Assembly (NCBI RefSeq): GCF_014633365.1
Contig: NC_068350.1
Coordinates: 40,229,119-40,293,118 of the forward strand
DNA from: Diospyros lotus
Lineage: Eukaryota; Streptophyta; Magnoliopsida; Ericales; Ebenaceae
Reading direction: 5' to 3'
Length of the DNA: 64,000 bases
Shown: positions 1 through 10,462 of the stretch, piece after piece
Layout of the letters: every line of letters starts with the position of its first letter
How positions within the stretch are numbered: the stretch's first letter is position 1
Made by a program: the position numbers and the translations under genes
Notes under the pieces: generated by a model
What the model saw: the letters and a program-made list of their open reading frames with translations, nothing else
The model's database searches: none
What the model was told of the DNA's origin: nothing

Positions 1-2816
1 TTGGGTAAAGCCTCTAGCAACTAGCCTAGTTTTGTACCTAGGCTTAGAATTTTCTCCAGCCCTTTCCTTGATTTTAAACTGCCATTTGCAGCCAACTACC
101 CATTGCCCTTTTGGTCTCCCCACTAGTTTCCAGGTCTAATTTTTCTCAAGGGAGGCTATCTCGAAGTGCATGGCTTCTACCCACTTATCAGAGTCTTTAG
201 TAGATACTGCTTGTTCATATGTAAGTGGTTCTTCACTTGTTACTTCAGAAGCACTACTTAGGGCATAGGCTACTAAATCTGAGTAGCCATATCTTTGGGG
301 TGGCCAGCGGACTCTTGGTTGTCGGTCTCTAGCCACACTATACCTATCTAGGTTTGGTTGGTCTATTATGCTCGAGTCCACCTCATTGTCATCCTCAATC
401 TCCTTCAAATTGAGATGATTCATGGACATGGTTATTTGTTGGTTCTGGATCAGGTTCAGGTTCAGGAAAGACAGGCTCAATTTCAGGAATATTTTGGGGT
501 AGATTAGGGGAGATTTCTGAGATCTCCACCTGGACTGACTCTTTACTTTGATTCTCATCTAGTTGAGATTTATCTTTTCCTGCTTTCATGATAGAATCCT
601 CATCAAATGTCACATCCCTTGTAATTATAATTCTCGGCCCTTCTGGTTCTAAATTCCATAGTTTGTATCCTTTGACACCAGATGGGTACCCTATAAACAA
701 GTATTTCTTGACTCTAGACTCTAATTTTCCTTGCTTTACATGGGCATAGGCAAGACATCCGAACACTCTAAGGTGATCTAAGTTTGGTTTATGCCCTGTC
801 CACCTTTCATATGGGGTTAGAAAGTTTATAATTGTGGATGAAGATCAGTTTATTACACGGGTTACTGTTGTGATAGCTTCCCCCCAAAAGGTTTTAGATA
901 AATTAGCATAAGACAACATGCATCTAACCCTCTCTAAGAGGGTTCTATTCATCCTTTCTACAACACCACTTTGCCTAGGATTTTCGGGTGCAATTAGGTG
1001 TCTAATAATCCCCCCATCCTTACACAATTGGTTGAAATCCTTATTACAAAATCCTAACTTGTTATCCGTTCTAATAGCCTTGATTTTCCTACCTTTCTGG
1101 TTTTCCACCATAGCCTTTCATGCCTTAAAAGTTTCAAATGTGTTATCTTTTAACTTTAGGACATACACCCATAGCATTCTAGAGAAGTCATCTATTATTG
1201 ATAAAAAATATCTAGAGCCACCAAGGGATTCAGTTTGAGCTGGACCCCATAAGTCTAAGTGAATATAGTCTAGGGGTTCTTTTGATGAGTGTATTGCCGT
1301 TTTACTAAATTTTACCTTTCCTGACTTACCATATATACAAGACTCACACTTGCCTAAACCTATGGATTGACCTAAATCCGATATACCTTGTTTAGTGAGC
1401 TCTCTAAGGCCCTGCTCACAAATATGGGACATTCGTAAATGTCATAGAGTTTCCTTAGATTTAGGTTTAGAGCTTATTGATGTAGTTTCACCACATAATG
1501 TGGTAGCCTACAAAAGGTAAATTCCATTTCTTAATACAACCTTCATGCACACTAAAGACCCTTTGGTTATTTTAACAACTCCTCCTTCACCTTTAAACTT
1601 TAAGCCATTACTATCCAGCACCCAAGAGAAATCAAATTTCTCTTTAATTCTGGAATATACCTAACGACAGTGAGGGTTCTATGGGAGTCATCATGCAATT
1701 TTAGCTTAATGTCTCCTATCCCTTTTACCTCACATTCATGGTCATTACCTAATAAGACCTTACCTCCATTAACATTCTTAAAGTTTTGCAACTAGTGTCG
1801 TTTTGGAGTCATGTGAAAGGAGCAGCCGGAGTTTAGAACCCACTCTTGGCTTTCTGCACTCACTTACAGCTAAAGCTTCAAAACTATCATAACCACTATT
1901 ACAAAAGTTTACCCCTCCTCTTGAACTCTCCTTGGCTAGATCCTTCTTTCTCTTTGGACACTGCCTCTTAATATGGCCTTCTTGCTGATAGTAATAGCAT
2001 TTTATTGACCCTTTTCCATTCCTAGATTTAGAACTTGATTTATCCCTATTTTTTTTTATCTCTTTTAGTGCTTCTTGATCTTGTTGTTAAAGCCTCGCCG
2101 GGGATGGATTTACTATCCATCTTAATCTTTTATTCTTTAGAATTTAATGCCCTTGTTACATCTTCTAAAGAAAGTTTGTCTCTACCATGTTGGAGAATAT
2201 CCACAAAGTTTTCATAGGACTTAGGTAATGAATAGAGAAGAACTAGGGCCTTGTCTTCGTCATCATACTTTACATGTATGTTTTCTAAATCTAAACATAG
2301 TTTGTTAAAGTCATCTAAATGCTCCTGAAGCTTTTGATTATCATGTATTTTAAGATTAAAAAACCTGGCCTTGAGGAATAATTGACTGGAGAGAGTCTTC
2401 TTGAGATACAAATCTTCCAATCTTTTCCAGATTTTGACCGCTAACTTTAACTTTGACACCTCCCTTAGAACTTTGTCCCTGAGGCTCAGAATCAGAAGGC
2501 TATAAGCCTTTTTCTTGATCTCCACCTAAGTCTCCCTCTGCGCAGCAATTAGAACTGGAGTCCCGTTCTCAGTTGATGTCGCGATTGCCTTTGGTTCCAA
2601 TGCCCCTTCAAGGCCTTAACTCCAGAGGAACGCTTCCATCTTGATCCTCCATAGGCTGAAGTCATTAGACCCATCGAATTTGTCGATGTCGTATCTTGAT
2701 GCAGTTGACGCCATACCGATTTGAGCCTTTGATTCTGTCTCCTTAGATCTCTTAAAGAATCTTGAAATGCCACAAAGATTAAAGGCTCTGATACCAAGTT
2801 GTTGGAATATACGCAC
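1..2816 (-). pseudogene. Decayed Copia gag-pol polyprotein
   Basis: Pieces in order on the minus strand are as follows. A gag N-terminus lies at about 2616-2816 (a YDIDKFDGSNDFSLWRIKME-type start). A gag body of the UBN2 type lies at 2130-2525. A CCHC-like knuckle remnant lies near 1930-2010. A pre-integrase piece lies at 1600-1791, and the integrase HHCC plus catalytic core at 845-1432 (CESCIYGK, HLDLWGP, IDDFSR, RTDN, ENPRQSGVVERMNRT). The integrase C-terminus is at 395-766 (MFGCLAYAHV). The start of reverse transcriptase lies at 1-200 (TWKLVGRPKG, VVGCKWQFK, RLVARGFTQ). Frameshifts separate nearly every piece, so no intact polyprotein is encoded. The rest of RT and RNase H lies beyond the left edge. 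Confidence 0.88.
2785..2798 (-). other. Primer-binding site, initiator Met tRNA
   Basis: The minus strand reads TTGGTATCAGAGC here, the standard plant initiator-Met-tRNA primer site, next to the LTR end at 2800. It fixes the element's orientation. Confidence 0.85.
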
Positions 2817-3449
2817 AGCTCTCTCTATGACATACGCACTTAGGATCTTAGACTATCAAACCAAGAACCACTCAAGATACAAGTCTCACAACCTCACACA
2901 ATAAGAACAAAATCCAAAAACACGCAATACAAAAGATTAAGAACCAAAACAGTAAGCAACCATACACACAAGACACCAGATTATATCCTGGTTCAGTCTT
3001 CTAATAGAGACCTACATCCAGACTGCCTGAGGCGTCGTTTCCCACTATCTTGAACGAAGAACAAGAGGATTACATGTACTAAAACTCTCCCACAGCCTTA
3101 TACCCAAAACTGTAGAGTTTCCCTACCCAAGATTATAAAAATATCCCCTCTTTACTCCCAAGTATAACCTTGCGCATCCTCCTCTCTCTTTCTCGACACA
3201 AGATAGAACAATAGAATCCCTCCTAAAGCCTCTCTCTCGACCTCTATTTATAAAACATAGAGGTGGTAACCTGAAAACAGACTAAGCCGGTAGTTACAAC
3301 CAACTAACCAGACTAAACCACTAACTAACCCTTCTAGAAACAAGCCTTCTAGAATAACACAAGTGATACTCAAATGCAACAAACTAATTTACTACAAAAA
3401 ACCCTCCCGAGATAATCTAAGAGCTACTCTAATACAAGTGATTACAACA
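2800..3449 (-). repeat. 5' LTR of the nested Copia element
   Basis: The 650-base repeat is bounded by TGTTG and CAACA, with the primer-binding-site complement (gctctgatacca) two bases outside its inner end. Blocks around 2980-3060 and 3425-3449 match the 614-base LTRs at 7731-8344 and 11994-12607, for example the stretch around 'tcctggttc' and 'acctacatccagactgc'. It is therefore a diverged member of the same Copia LTR group. Confidence 0.85.
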
Positions 3450-6030
3450 GATATGATGTGCCCTAGGTACTCTACTTGCCTTTGGGCAAATGCACACTTG
3501 GACTCCTTAATAAAAAGCTAGCGGTTTCTTAGGATTTCAAGGGTAAGCTTAAGATGGGATAGGTGTTGTTCAAAGGTAGGGCTATAAACAAGTATATCAT
3601 CAAAGAATAACAATATGAATTTGCAGAGATAAGGCTCAAAAATTATGTTCATGAGGGATTGAAAGGTGGTTGGAGCATTGGTGAGTCCGAAGAGCATTAC
3701 TAAAAATTCAAAATGTCCATGGTGGGTTTTGAAGGCGGTTTTAAGAATAGCATCCTAATTTGATGATATCTCGCCCTTAGGTCTAGCTTAGAAAAGAATT
3801 TGGTATGGTTAAGTTCATCTAATAGGTCCTCCACCAAGGGTATGGAAAATTTGTCCTTGATGGTCATGGCATTTAGTTGTATGTAATCGACACAAAATCG
3901 TCATGTTCCATCCTTCTTTTTGACTAAAAGGACGAGAGAAGCGAATGGACTTTGGCTACGCCTAATGAGGGATTGTTCAAGCATGGTTCTAACCATTTTC
4001 TCAATTTCATTCTTTTGACGGGGAGGTTAGCGGTACGCTCTAATGTTGACCGGTACAGCAACTGGTTTTAGGTTGATATGATGGTCAAACATTTGATTAG
4101 GGGGTAAGATTTGGGGTTCCATAAAGAGGTCTTTATAATCCACCAACAATTTATTAAGGGAATCCAAATGGCATACCTGGTCATGCATTCCTTGGGGAGT
4201 GCTTACTGTCAACCCGATCGGTCTTTGCATTGTTTGTTGTCCTTGAACTCCTTCTGCTACCACAACTGAGAAGAGATGTGCTAGTTGGCTCCACTTGCCT
4301 TTTAACACTCTTTGTAGCCTTTTTTCTGATATCATTTTACAAGCACCCATCTCTTTTTCCCCAGATAAGGTCATCCTCTTACCTTCTTTCTCAAAGAATA
4401 CCTCCATCCTATTGAAATCGAAGCTAATGGGCCTCACCCCTTTCATCCAATCCACTCCTAGGACCACATGGCACCCCCTAACTGTAGTAATCTCAAGTCA
4501 GTTTCATACTTCTCCCCTTGCATTTCCCAACAAAAACCATTGCAGGCGAAGTTACTTAACACTCTTTGGCCATTGGCTACTGTCACGCTCATGGGAAGAG
4601 TTCTCATGAGCTAACACTTCAATTTCTTGGCCATGCTTTCATCAAAAAAGCTATAGGTGCTTCCACTGTCTATTAAGATCATAAGATTGCAGTCTTTAAC
4701 TTGTCCTTCTACCTTGATGATCTTGTTGTTGGTCACCCCTTTCAAGGCATGTAGGGATATCTCTCAATTGTCATCTTCTTCATTCTCTTCAACCTTTTCT
4801 TCCCCTACTTCATCCTGTTCTTCTTCTTCATCTCCTTCCAACAGCAAGATCTGCCTCTTGCACTGATGTCTGAGATGGTACTTATCCCACATTTGAAACA
4901 TAGGCCAGCCATTCTTCTTTGCTCTCTTAACTGTTCCCCATAGGGAATAGAGCCAGTTCCCGTAAATTGCTTCCCTCCAGTGCTCCCTCTAGTAGCTTCA
5001 CGAATGTGACCCCTCACCCCCACACTGGATGTTCCCATACCCACTCCCTTAGGCAACTGCTTTTGCTTTTTGACTAGGGCCTCTACCATCATTTCTTGCA
5101 AGCGAGCACTCTCTGAAGCTTGCTCGACTGTTTGAGGCCTCATCATTTTTACCATCGGTCTAAGCTCGTCACTCAGCCCACTCATGAAGCTTGATACAAA
5201 ATAAGCTTTCGAGAGGTGATAGTTATGGCTGACCAAGTATGACCTAAGCTCTTCAAACCTCTTGAGATAGGATCCCACACTACCAATTGCCTTAGTTTAT
5301 TGAATTCTTCAATGTTGTCCACCATACTTCTTCTCTCCCCAAAACTTCTCGGAGAATTCTTCCCAAGTATATTCTCTCCTTATCCTCAAACACCATTGAA
5401 ACCAGGCATCTACCACCTCATTGAAGTATGCAGTGGCTAAACTTACCCTCTGCATTCTTGGTACATTGTACCATTCGAACAGCCTCTCACACTTCCTCAA
5501 CCACCAATGAGGATGAACCCCTTCGAATGTTGGGATTTCCATCCGGGGCATCGAGAACCCCGGAGGATGGTTGTTTTACTCTTCCCTTCCCCTCCTCACC
5601 TATATAGGGGATTCCGGTAGCTGGTCCTGCTGCTCTCATCTTCTTCTTGCTATCCCTTCCAACTCTTCCTAATTCATCCCAATCTCCTGGTCTTCATTTT
5701 CCCGGTTAATCCTAACTCTCCGTAAGACGGGTTCATTCTCCTCTCTGTGGAAAATCTAGAGTTAACATGACCGTGTTTTGTCAAGTGAACATCACTATGA
5801 ATTGCTGGATTTGAGCTCCCAGCTCTTCTCGTATACGAGTGATCAACCCTTCTAATCTCCTCTCGAGTCCTTCCATGGAGTCTTCTACCTTTTGATCCAT
5901 GGTGACCATTGCTTCATGGTTTCAATTAGCTTCAAACTCCATCCTATCCATCCTGTTCTGGAATTCAACTACCGTTGATCCCAATTGTTGGAGTCATGTC
6001 TCTATGTCCTTCATACGAGTCCCCTCCGCA
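3450..6030 (-). pseudogene. Decayed Gypsy gag-protease-RT polyprotein
   Basis: From the right the minus strand reads as follows. Gag has a coiled N-terminus at about 5780-6020. The gag body lies at 5309-5551 and 4805-5278. A zinc-knuckle remnant (CFKCG) lies near 4870-4900 and an aspartic protease core (DSGSTYSFFDE) near 4640-4680. The RT connector is at 4027-4467 (MVLGVDWMKG), and the RT fingers and palm at 3450-4030 ([39 protein letters not shown]). Several stops and frameshifts occur, so it is inactive. Confidence 0.85.
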
Positions 6031-6084
6031 ATCTTCCTTAGTCACCAATTCTTTGGCCGAGAACCACTGGCTCTGATACCAAGT

Positions 6085-6469
6085 TGTCACGGCCTTAGCC
6101 TGACAATAAGAGTTCCTCCAAATCCGGTGGGGATTGGGAGCGATTCAAAAAAATAGAATAGAGAAATAGAGAGAGAAAGAGAATCAGAGGGAGAGAGAGA
6201 ACAGAGAATGGAAGGAGAAGAAACAAATTTTAATATTCTCATTCGTTGCTTTCCATCGTGGAATGGAGCGGATATATATAGGCCATTTGGAGGAGATATT
6301 CTCTTGTCAGAGGTGGGCCCGTATCAAGTACAATTCTAACAAACTATATTCTTTCTGCCTCCCCTACACATGGCTAATCCTTACTCTAATATCACTAATA
6401 CAGAAATAGCAAAATAAGTAAATGCAGAAATTAAAAATAGAACTGAATTAAGGGGTTGAATTCGTGACA
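6085..6469 (-). repeat. 5' LTR of the minus-strand Gypsy element
   Basis: The 385-base repeat is bounded by the inverted heptamers TGTCACG and CGTGACA. The complement of the initiator-Met primer site (ctctgataccaag) lies at 6071-6083 next to it. A TATA-like stretch lies near 6270-6280. Confidence 0.88.
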
Positions 6470-6690
6470 CCTACTTCTTACTCTTCCAAGATACCAAGTT
6501 GCTACCAATTAGAACACAGTACCCAGAAGCAAAACGTCTATCTAAGGGAGATCCTACCCAATAGTTATCAAAATACCCAATCACCTGGATATAACCCTTA
6601 TCTTCATATAACAATCCCTAACCTGGCGCACCTTTGATATATCTGAGAATGCAAACAGCAGCATCCCAATGACTATCACATGGAGACTGC
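6470..6690 (-). pseudogene. Copia RNase H fragment (outermost layer of the nest)
   Basis: Minus-strand translation gives a recognisable Copia RNase H segment: SHWDAAVCILRYIKGAPG, then GLLYEDKGYIQVIGYFDNYW, and LIGSNLVSWKSKK at the point where the Gypsy LTR begins. One stop replaces the residue after APG. The normally conserved Asp of the ‘GYxDxDW’ motif is still readable as GYFDNYW. The fragment ends abruptly near 6690. It is the oldest visible layer of the nested set. Confidence 0.75.
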
Positions 6691-7180
6691 AAAAGTGGTG
6701 GGGCAGGCATCAACCATCAGCCCCTCCAAAAGCTTTTACTAGCAATGAGGAACATGCAACAAATAACAGTAATTCTCATGGTGGCAGTACTATTTCAAAG
6801 CCTAGAACCTTGGAGCCGACATCATCTAGGCCAATTCTCGACCATTCATAGACCGATAATCATATCGAGCCTCCAAAAGTCACCCAAAGCTATGTTGATT
6901 AATGGAGCCAGGTGGGCATGTGGTGGTGTTATTAGCTGTTGTTGTGTTCTTTACTCTAAAAAAATTTGGGATTATCAAGTCTAGAATTGGATGATAATCC
7001 ATCTAGTTGAGGAACTTAAAATGATATCTAAGATTGAGAGAGAGAGACAGCAATTTGGATGTTCTTCTCAATTGTTGTAGATACTCGCATTCCCAATCTT
7101 TTCTAATTATGTTTGGTTGGATGTTGTTATGCCGACCAAAATTATCAAAAAAAATAATAATATAATTTAAAAGAAAAAAG
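6691..7180. other. Unassigned stretch between retroelement pieces
   Basis: I find no recognisable protein, LTR or RNA in this interval. Short frames occur on the + strand (6669-6984) but contain stops and match nothing I know. The last 60 bases are A-rich. It may be further degraded retroelement DNA. Confidence 0.4.
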
Positions 7181-7445
7181 GAGGCCATGTGGCAACTTCA
7201 AGAGCCGCCACATGGTAGCCCATCAAGCTACCACCTGGCTGCTTCATGCAGCCAGGAGGCAGCATGGAAGCGGCCATAATGGCCGTTCCCGCCCTCCCCC
7301 ACGCGGCAGCATGGGCCAAAGAAAATTGAGGGGGGCGCTTCCCCCCTCCCACGCTGCCGCGTGGCTGCGCCCCCACCCATTTGCACCCCCGAGAGAGGTA
7401 CTTCACACACCCTCGAGGGAGGTCCCTCAGGGGTGCCTAACGCGC
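7181..7445. repeat. GC-rich island of consecutive perfect inverted repeats
   Basis: In an AT-rich neighbourhood this stretch is strongly GC-rich and holds a series of perfect inverted pairs. They are CCATGTGGC 7185-7193 with 7207-7215; TGGTAGC 7213-7219 with 7227-7233; CTGGCTGC 7235-7242 with 7248-7255; CGGCCAT at 7271-7285; and the 12-mer CCACGCGGCAGC 7299-7310 with 7353-7364, which encloses a G6/C6 hairpin at 7330-7346. Overlapping frames on both strands are a by-product of base composition. I do not recognise the repeat family. Confidence 0.7.
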
Positions 7446-7469
7446 GTCTCTACGTGCGCACCTGCATAT

Positions 7470-7730
7470 GATTGTGTGAACGCTCGATCATGCACTCTTG
7501 CGTTAGTAACCCCGCAAGATTCGGTCAAAACCGTTTCCGAGATGCCTACCAAGAAAATCAGGTCATTCGACACATGGATGCCCCTCCCATCGCTATAAAT
7601 ATGTTTACTAAACCAGTGCCTTCAGCAAAGCTTAATCACTGCATGAAGATCCTTCAGATAGATCCAGGAGGGCAGTGTTGATTCAAGGCAGAAGATGAAG
7701 TCTAATCGAAGTACAAATGGGTGGAGAATT
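7470..7730 (+). pseudogene. Copia RNase H C-terminus and 3' untranslated remnant
   Basis: The frame at 7472-7681 ends in a Copia-type tail (INMFTKPVPSAKLNHCMKIL), the usual 'xxFTKPLP' end of RNase H. A purine-rich tract (aaatgggtggagaatt, 7715-7730) follows directly and serves as polypurine tract before the LTR at 7731. Upstream of about 7550 the similarity stops, so only the last piece of pol survives. Confidence 0.65.
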
Positions 7731-8344
7731 TGTTGTAACATTTGTATTAGATTAGATTAAATGTAATCATGTATTTTTGTATTGCTGCATATCTTTAATT
7801 CCTGATTTAGTGTTAGATTTAATTGTTCTTCTAGAAGGTCTGTTTCTAGAAGAAGGCTGCCAGCTTTATGTGTTAGTTATTCGGTTAGGCTGTTAGTTAG
7901 TTTTATTCCTTGTGCTCAACCACCCCTATATCCTATAAATAGGGGTCGTGGATAGGTTTGTTAGACAGAGAGTCTTAGTGTGCCAGAAATCGTGAAGGAC
8001 TGTTTCAGTTTTACTGTCTTAAGTTGGGATTGAGTGCGAGAGGTTGGGAGTGGCTGGTTCTAGCTTGTATTTCCTATAATCCCTATAGCTTTCAGTGTAT
8101 ATGGGCGGGAGGGATTAAGCTCTCATTGTAATCATCCTTGGTGACTTCAAGATAGTGGATTTCAGTGGCTCCTAAGCAGTCTGGATGTAGGTCTTGGATT
8201 TCAAGACCGAACCAGGATAAATCTTGCTGTTGTCTCGTGTGGTTGTGTTGTTCTCTTTTCTGTTCTTTGTTATCAATATATTCTTGTGGTAGGAAGCTGG
8301 TTGGGTTGAGAGAATAGAGTGGAAAGCTGTGAGATACTCTAACA
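7731..8344 (+). repeat. 3' LTR of a truncated Copia element
   Basis: The 614-base repeat starts TGTTGTAACA and ends CTCTAACA, preceded by a polypurine tract. It is the reverse complement of, and equal in length to, the solo LTR at 11994-12607. No partner LTR or primer site is seen for this copy, so the 5' part has been lost. No primer site follows 8344, which rules out a 5' LTR. Confidence 0.85.
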
Positions 8345-8783
8345 ATTTATTTTGTTATAATATATTAATGTAGATTGCCATCTTCAATGTTAAAGTTGAT
8401 TATCTAACTAATATTTTTGTCACTCTCAAGTTCTATTAAACTTAAAAAAAAAAAAAAAAATTTAAGTGACTAAAATTAAACCAAATGGAAAAACATATTA
8501 GGAAAAAAGAAATTACATATTAGTTAAATTTAATTAATTTAACTTAATTAAATTTGAGGTTGATTAGCACCATCAAGCAACATTCTCTTTTTTTTTTTGT
8601 TGGTAATATGAGAAACTCGAGGGGTCCCTAATACATATAATAGAACAACTTTTGCACCGAATTATCCTACCCTCTCTAAAACCCATGAACTGCTTGGACG
8701 GATAAATTCGCTACAAGCTAAAACTCAGGGCCTGGACCTTCGAGTAAACATAAGCGATTGCATAATCCCACAAGAAGGTAAAA
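8345..8783. other. AT-rich spacer
   Basis: It contains an A-run near 8443-8460, a T-run near 8588-8600 and AT palindromes around 8520-8560. I see no gene or identifiable repeat. Confidence 0.5.
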
Positions 8784-9690
8784 TTGAACTCACGGCCTCA
8801 TAGAATTCCACAACCATCAACTAATTCATTGAATGGGGAACTTATGAGTATGCGAGAATATCGACTTTATGGAAAGAATTATATTCAGTGGTCACAAATT
8901 GTGGAGACACATCTTAAAGGGAGAGGAAAGCTTAGCCACCTTGAAGGAACTGGACCTAGCAAAGAGGATTCCAAGTTTCAAGCCTGGGATGAAGAATATT
9001 CCATGATAATGTCATGGTTATGGAGCTCAATGCAACCTAAAATCAGCAAAAACTATATGTCTCATCCCACTGCCTAAGAGATTTGGGAAACTGTTTGTCA
9101 GTCATACTCCAAAGCTCAAGACGAAGCAATCATATTTGAACGACGGAGATTTCTATGACAAAACAAGGTACTCTTTCAATCACCAAGTACTACAATGTCA
9201 CAAAGGGTCACCAAGTACTACAATGTCACAAAGGGACTTTGGCTTGAAATAGACCACTATCAAAACATGTACAGATGAAATGCCCAACAGATGCTAATAC
9301 TCTTCAAAGTTATATGAAGAGAGATCAGATATTTGAGTTTCTGGTAGGTTTGAAGTGGACTTTGATCAGGTTCAAGTTCAAGTACTAGGAAAGAAGTGGC
9401 TACCATCATTAACTTAAGCTTTTTCTATTATAAGAACTGAAGAGAGTCGAGGGACAGTTATGCTTGAGTTGTGACCCAACCAACAGAAGGGTCAGCCATG
9501 GTATCAAAAGGGGACAAGGACAGCAGCAACCTTGGACAACCAAAAGCCAGATTCAGCAAAAACATCAAGCCAAGATCGATTATGGTGTACTTATTACAAG
9601 AAGCCATGGCTCACAAGAGAAAACTGTTACAAAAGCCACGGAAGGGCCCAAGTTCTCAATCAGGCTAGTATAACAAAGTTCACCAACAAC
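8784..9690 (+). pseudogene. Decayed Copia gag
   Basis: The first 97 codons read as a Copia gag N-terminus (GKNYIQWSQIVETHLKGRGK, then FQAWDEEYSMIMSWLWSSMQ) and stop at 9075. Similarity continues past the stop (EIWETVCQSYSKAQDEA). A degenerate CCHC knuckle lies at about 9577-9640 (WCTYYKKPWLTRENCYKSHG) with one Cys replaced by Tyr. At least five stops or frameshifts intervene. No LTR or primer site flanks it, so it is an isolated fragment. Confidence 0.75.
9180..9235 (+). repeat. Exact 28-base tandem duplication
   Basis: The 28-mer beginning tcaccaagtactacaatgtc occurs twice with no spacer (9180-9207 and 9208-9235) inside the decayed Copia gag. It is a local duplication that shifts the frame. 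Confidence 0.9.
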
Positions 9691-10145
9691 TTGGGGGATA
9701 TTAATCTAAAGTTTCAGCTCTTAGTAACACCTCTTTAATCATAAGTATAACAAAATTTCAGTAACATGTCCTAAAACACCATATATTTCGAGGTCCAAGC
9801 ATCCCCAAGACCTATAACCAAACCAACAACAAACTGGATGGCTTAACTTTCAAGTCAACTTCTATGAAGTATGAACTTGTGTGCATTGATTAATTGTTGC
9901 CTTTTACTATCAATAAATTATATCTGACCCTACTATCAAATTTGCTATTAAACTTACAGGCATTTTGGGGACAATTTGTTTGTGTAGTTGGCAACTTTCT
10001 GAGCATTTATTACATGAGGGTCACATTAGATGCAACTATTGATAGCTCTTCTTCACTTTTTTCTTTTCTTTTCTTTTCTTTTTTCTCATTTAAACCTAAA
10101 TAGAGTTCCAGCAGCTCGGCATCTATACAGAAATATATATATATA
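9691..10145. other. Unassigned stretch left of the 4.4 kb LTR element
   Basis: I see no gene here. A TTTTC-type pyrimidine run lies at 10050-10085 and an AT microsatellite at 10133-10146, into which the next element inserted. Confidence 0.5.
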
Positions 10146-10446
10146 TGTCATGACCCAAGATTCCATAGAAGGGCATTATAGTAATAGATTTAACAAGTTG
10201 TTAGGAGATATTTTATAATGCTGTTACAACACGTGGATGCTGTTATTTTTATTAGAGGAAGCCTATAAAAGGCTGTTGGTAGGGGAAGAGAAAAGACATG
10301 TTGAATGATAATTGAAATTCCTCTCTCTCTCTCTCTCTCTCCCTCCCTAATTCTATTCAATCTCCCTCTTCAATTCTTCTCTATTTCTTCCCCAAAATTC
10401 CTTCCAATTACTTCTAAGACCCTAGCTAAACCCTAGGGTCATGACA
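10146..10446 (+). repeat. 5' LTR of the LARD-like element
   Basis: The 301-base repeat has TG..CA ends, a TATA box (cctataaaagg) near 10262-10272, a CT microsatellite at 10321-10340 and AAACCCTAGGG near its 3' end. It differs from the 3' LTR by scattered transitions and by a shorter CT run. Confidence 0.9.
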
Positions 10447-10448
10447 AA

Positions 10449-10462
10449 TTGGTATCAGAGCA
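10449..10462 (+). other. Primer-binding site, initiator Met tRNA
   Basis: TTGGTATCAGAGCA lies two bases after the LTR end, as in most plant Gypsy and Copia elements. Confidence 0.9.

Larger units (their letters stand above)
1..3449 (-). mobile_element. Ty1/Copia retrotransposon, partial, nested inside a Gypsy element
   Basis: The minus strand carries, from high to low coordinate, an LTR (2800-3449), an initiator-Met primer-binding site (complement at 2785-2797), gag, a gag-pre-integrase region, integrase and the start of reverse transcriptase, which runs off the left edge. The domain order gag-protease-integrase-RT is the Copia order. The right end sits inside a Gypsy reverse transcriptase just after its LGHII motif, so this copy jumped into that element. 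Bases 3450-3454 (gatat) should be the target-site duplication; the partner copy lies outside the window. The reading frame is broken repeatedly, so the element is not autonomous. Confidence 0.9.
3450..6469 (-). mobile_element. Ty3/Gypsy retrotransposon, partial, split by the Copia insertion
   Basis: The minus strand carries LTR (6085-6469), primer site, gag, protease and the N-terminal half of reverse transcriptase. It is cut at 3450 by the Copia element; the remainder lies outside the window to the left. Gag and RT motifs closely match the full Gypsy element at 15895-21278 (for example IPTFEGV..WW..KCE, VLGVDWMKG, ISFDFNRMEV), so the two are related families with different LTRs. The element itself interrupts an older Copia RNase H at 6470; bases just outside (cctac) are the expected target duplication. 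Confidence 0.9.

Noticed and set aside
4230..4609. Plus-strand frames opposite the minus-strand Gypsy pol
   Set aside because: Antisense shadows of the retrotransposon reading frame.
7212..7598. Overlapping open frames on both strands in the GC-rich island
   Set aside because: They overlap one another in several frames, match no protein and follow from GC-rich, stop-poor composition around inverted repeats.
7731..9690. Reading 7731-8344 as the 5' LTR of an element continuing into the gag at 8784
   Set aside because: No primer-binding site follows 8344, while a polypurine tract and an RNase H tail precede 7731, so it is a 3' LTR.
10321..10340. CT-repeat tracts considered as CRISPR-like or tandem arrays
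   Set aside because: Simple microsatellites within LTRs and leaders of a plant nuclear genome; there are no spacers.
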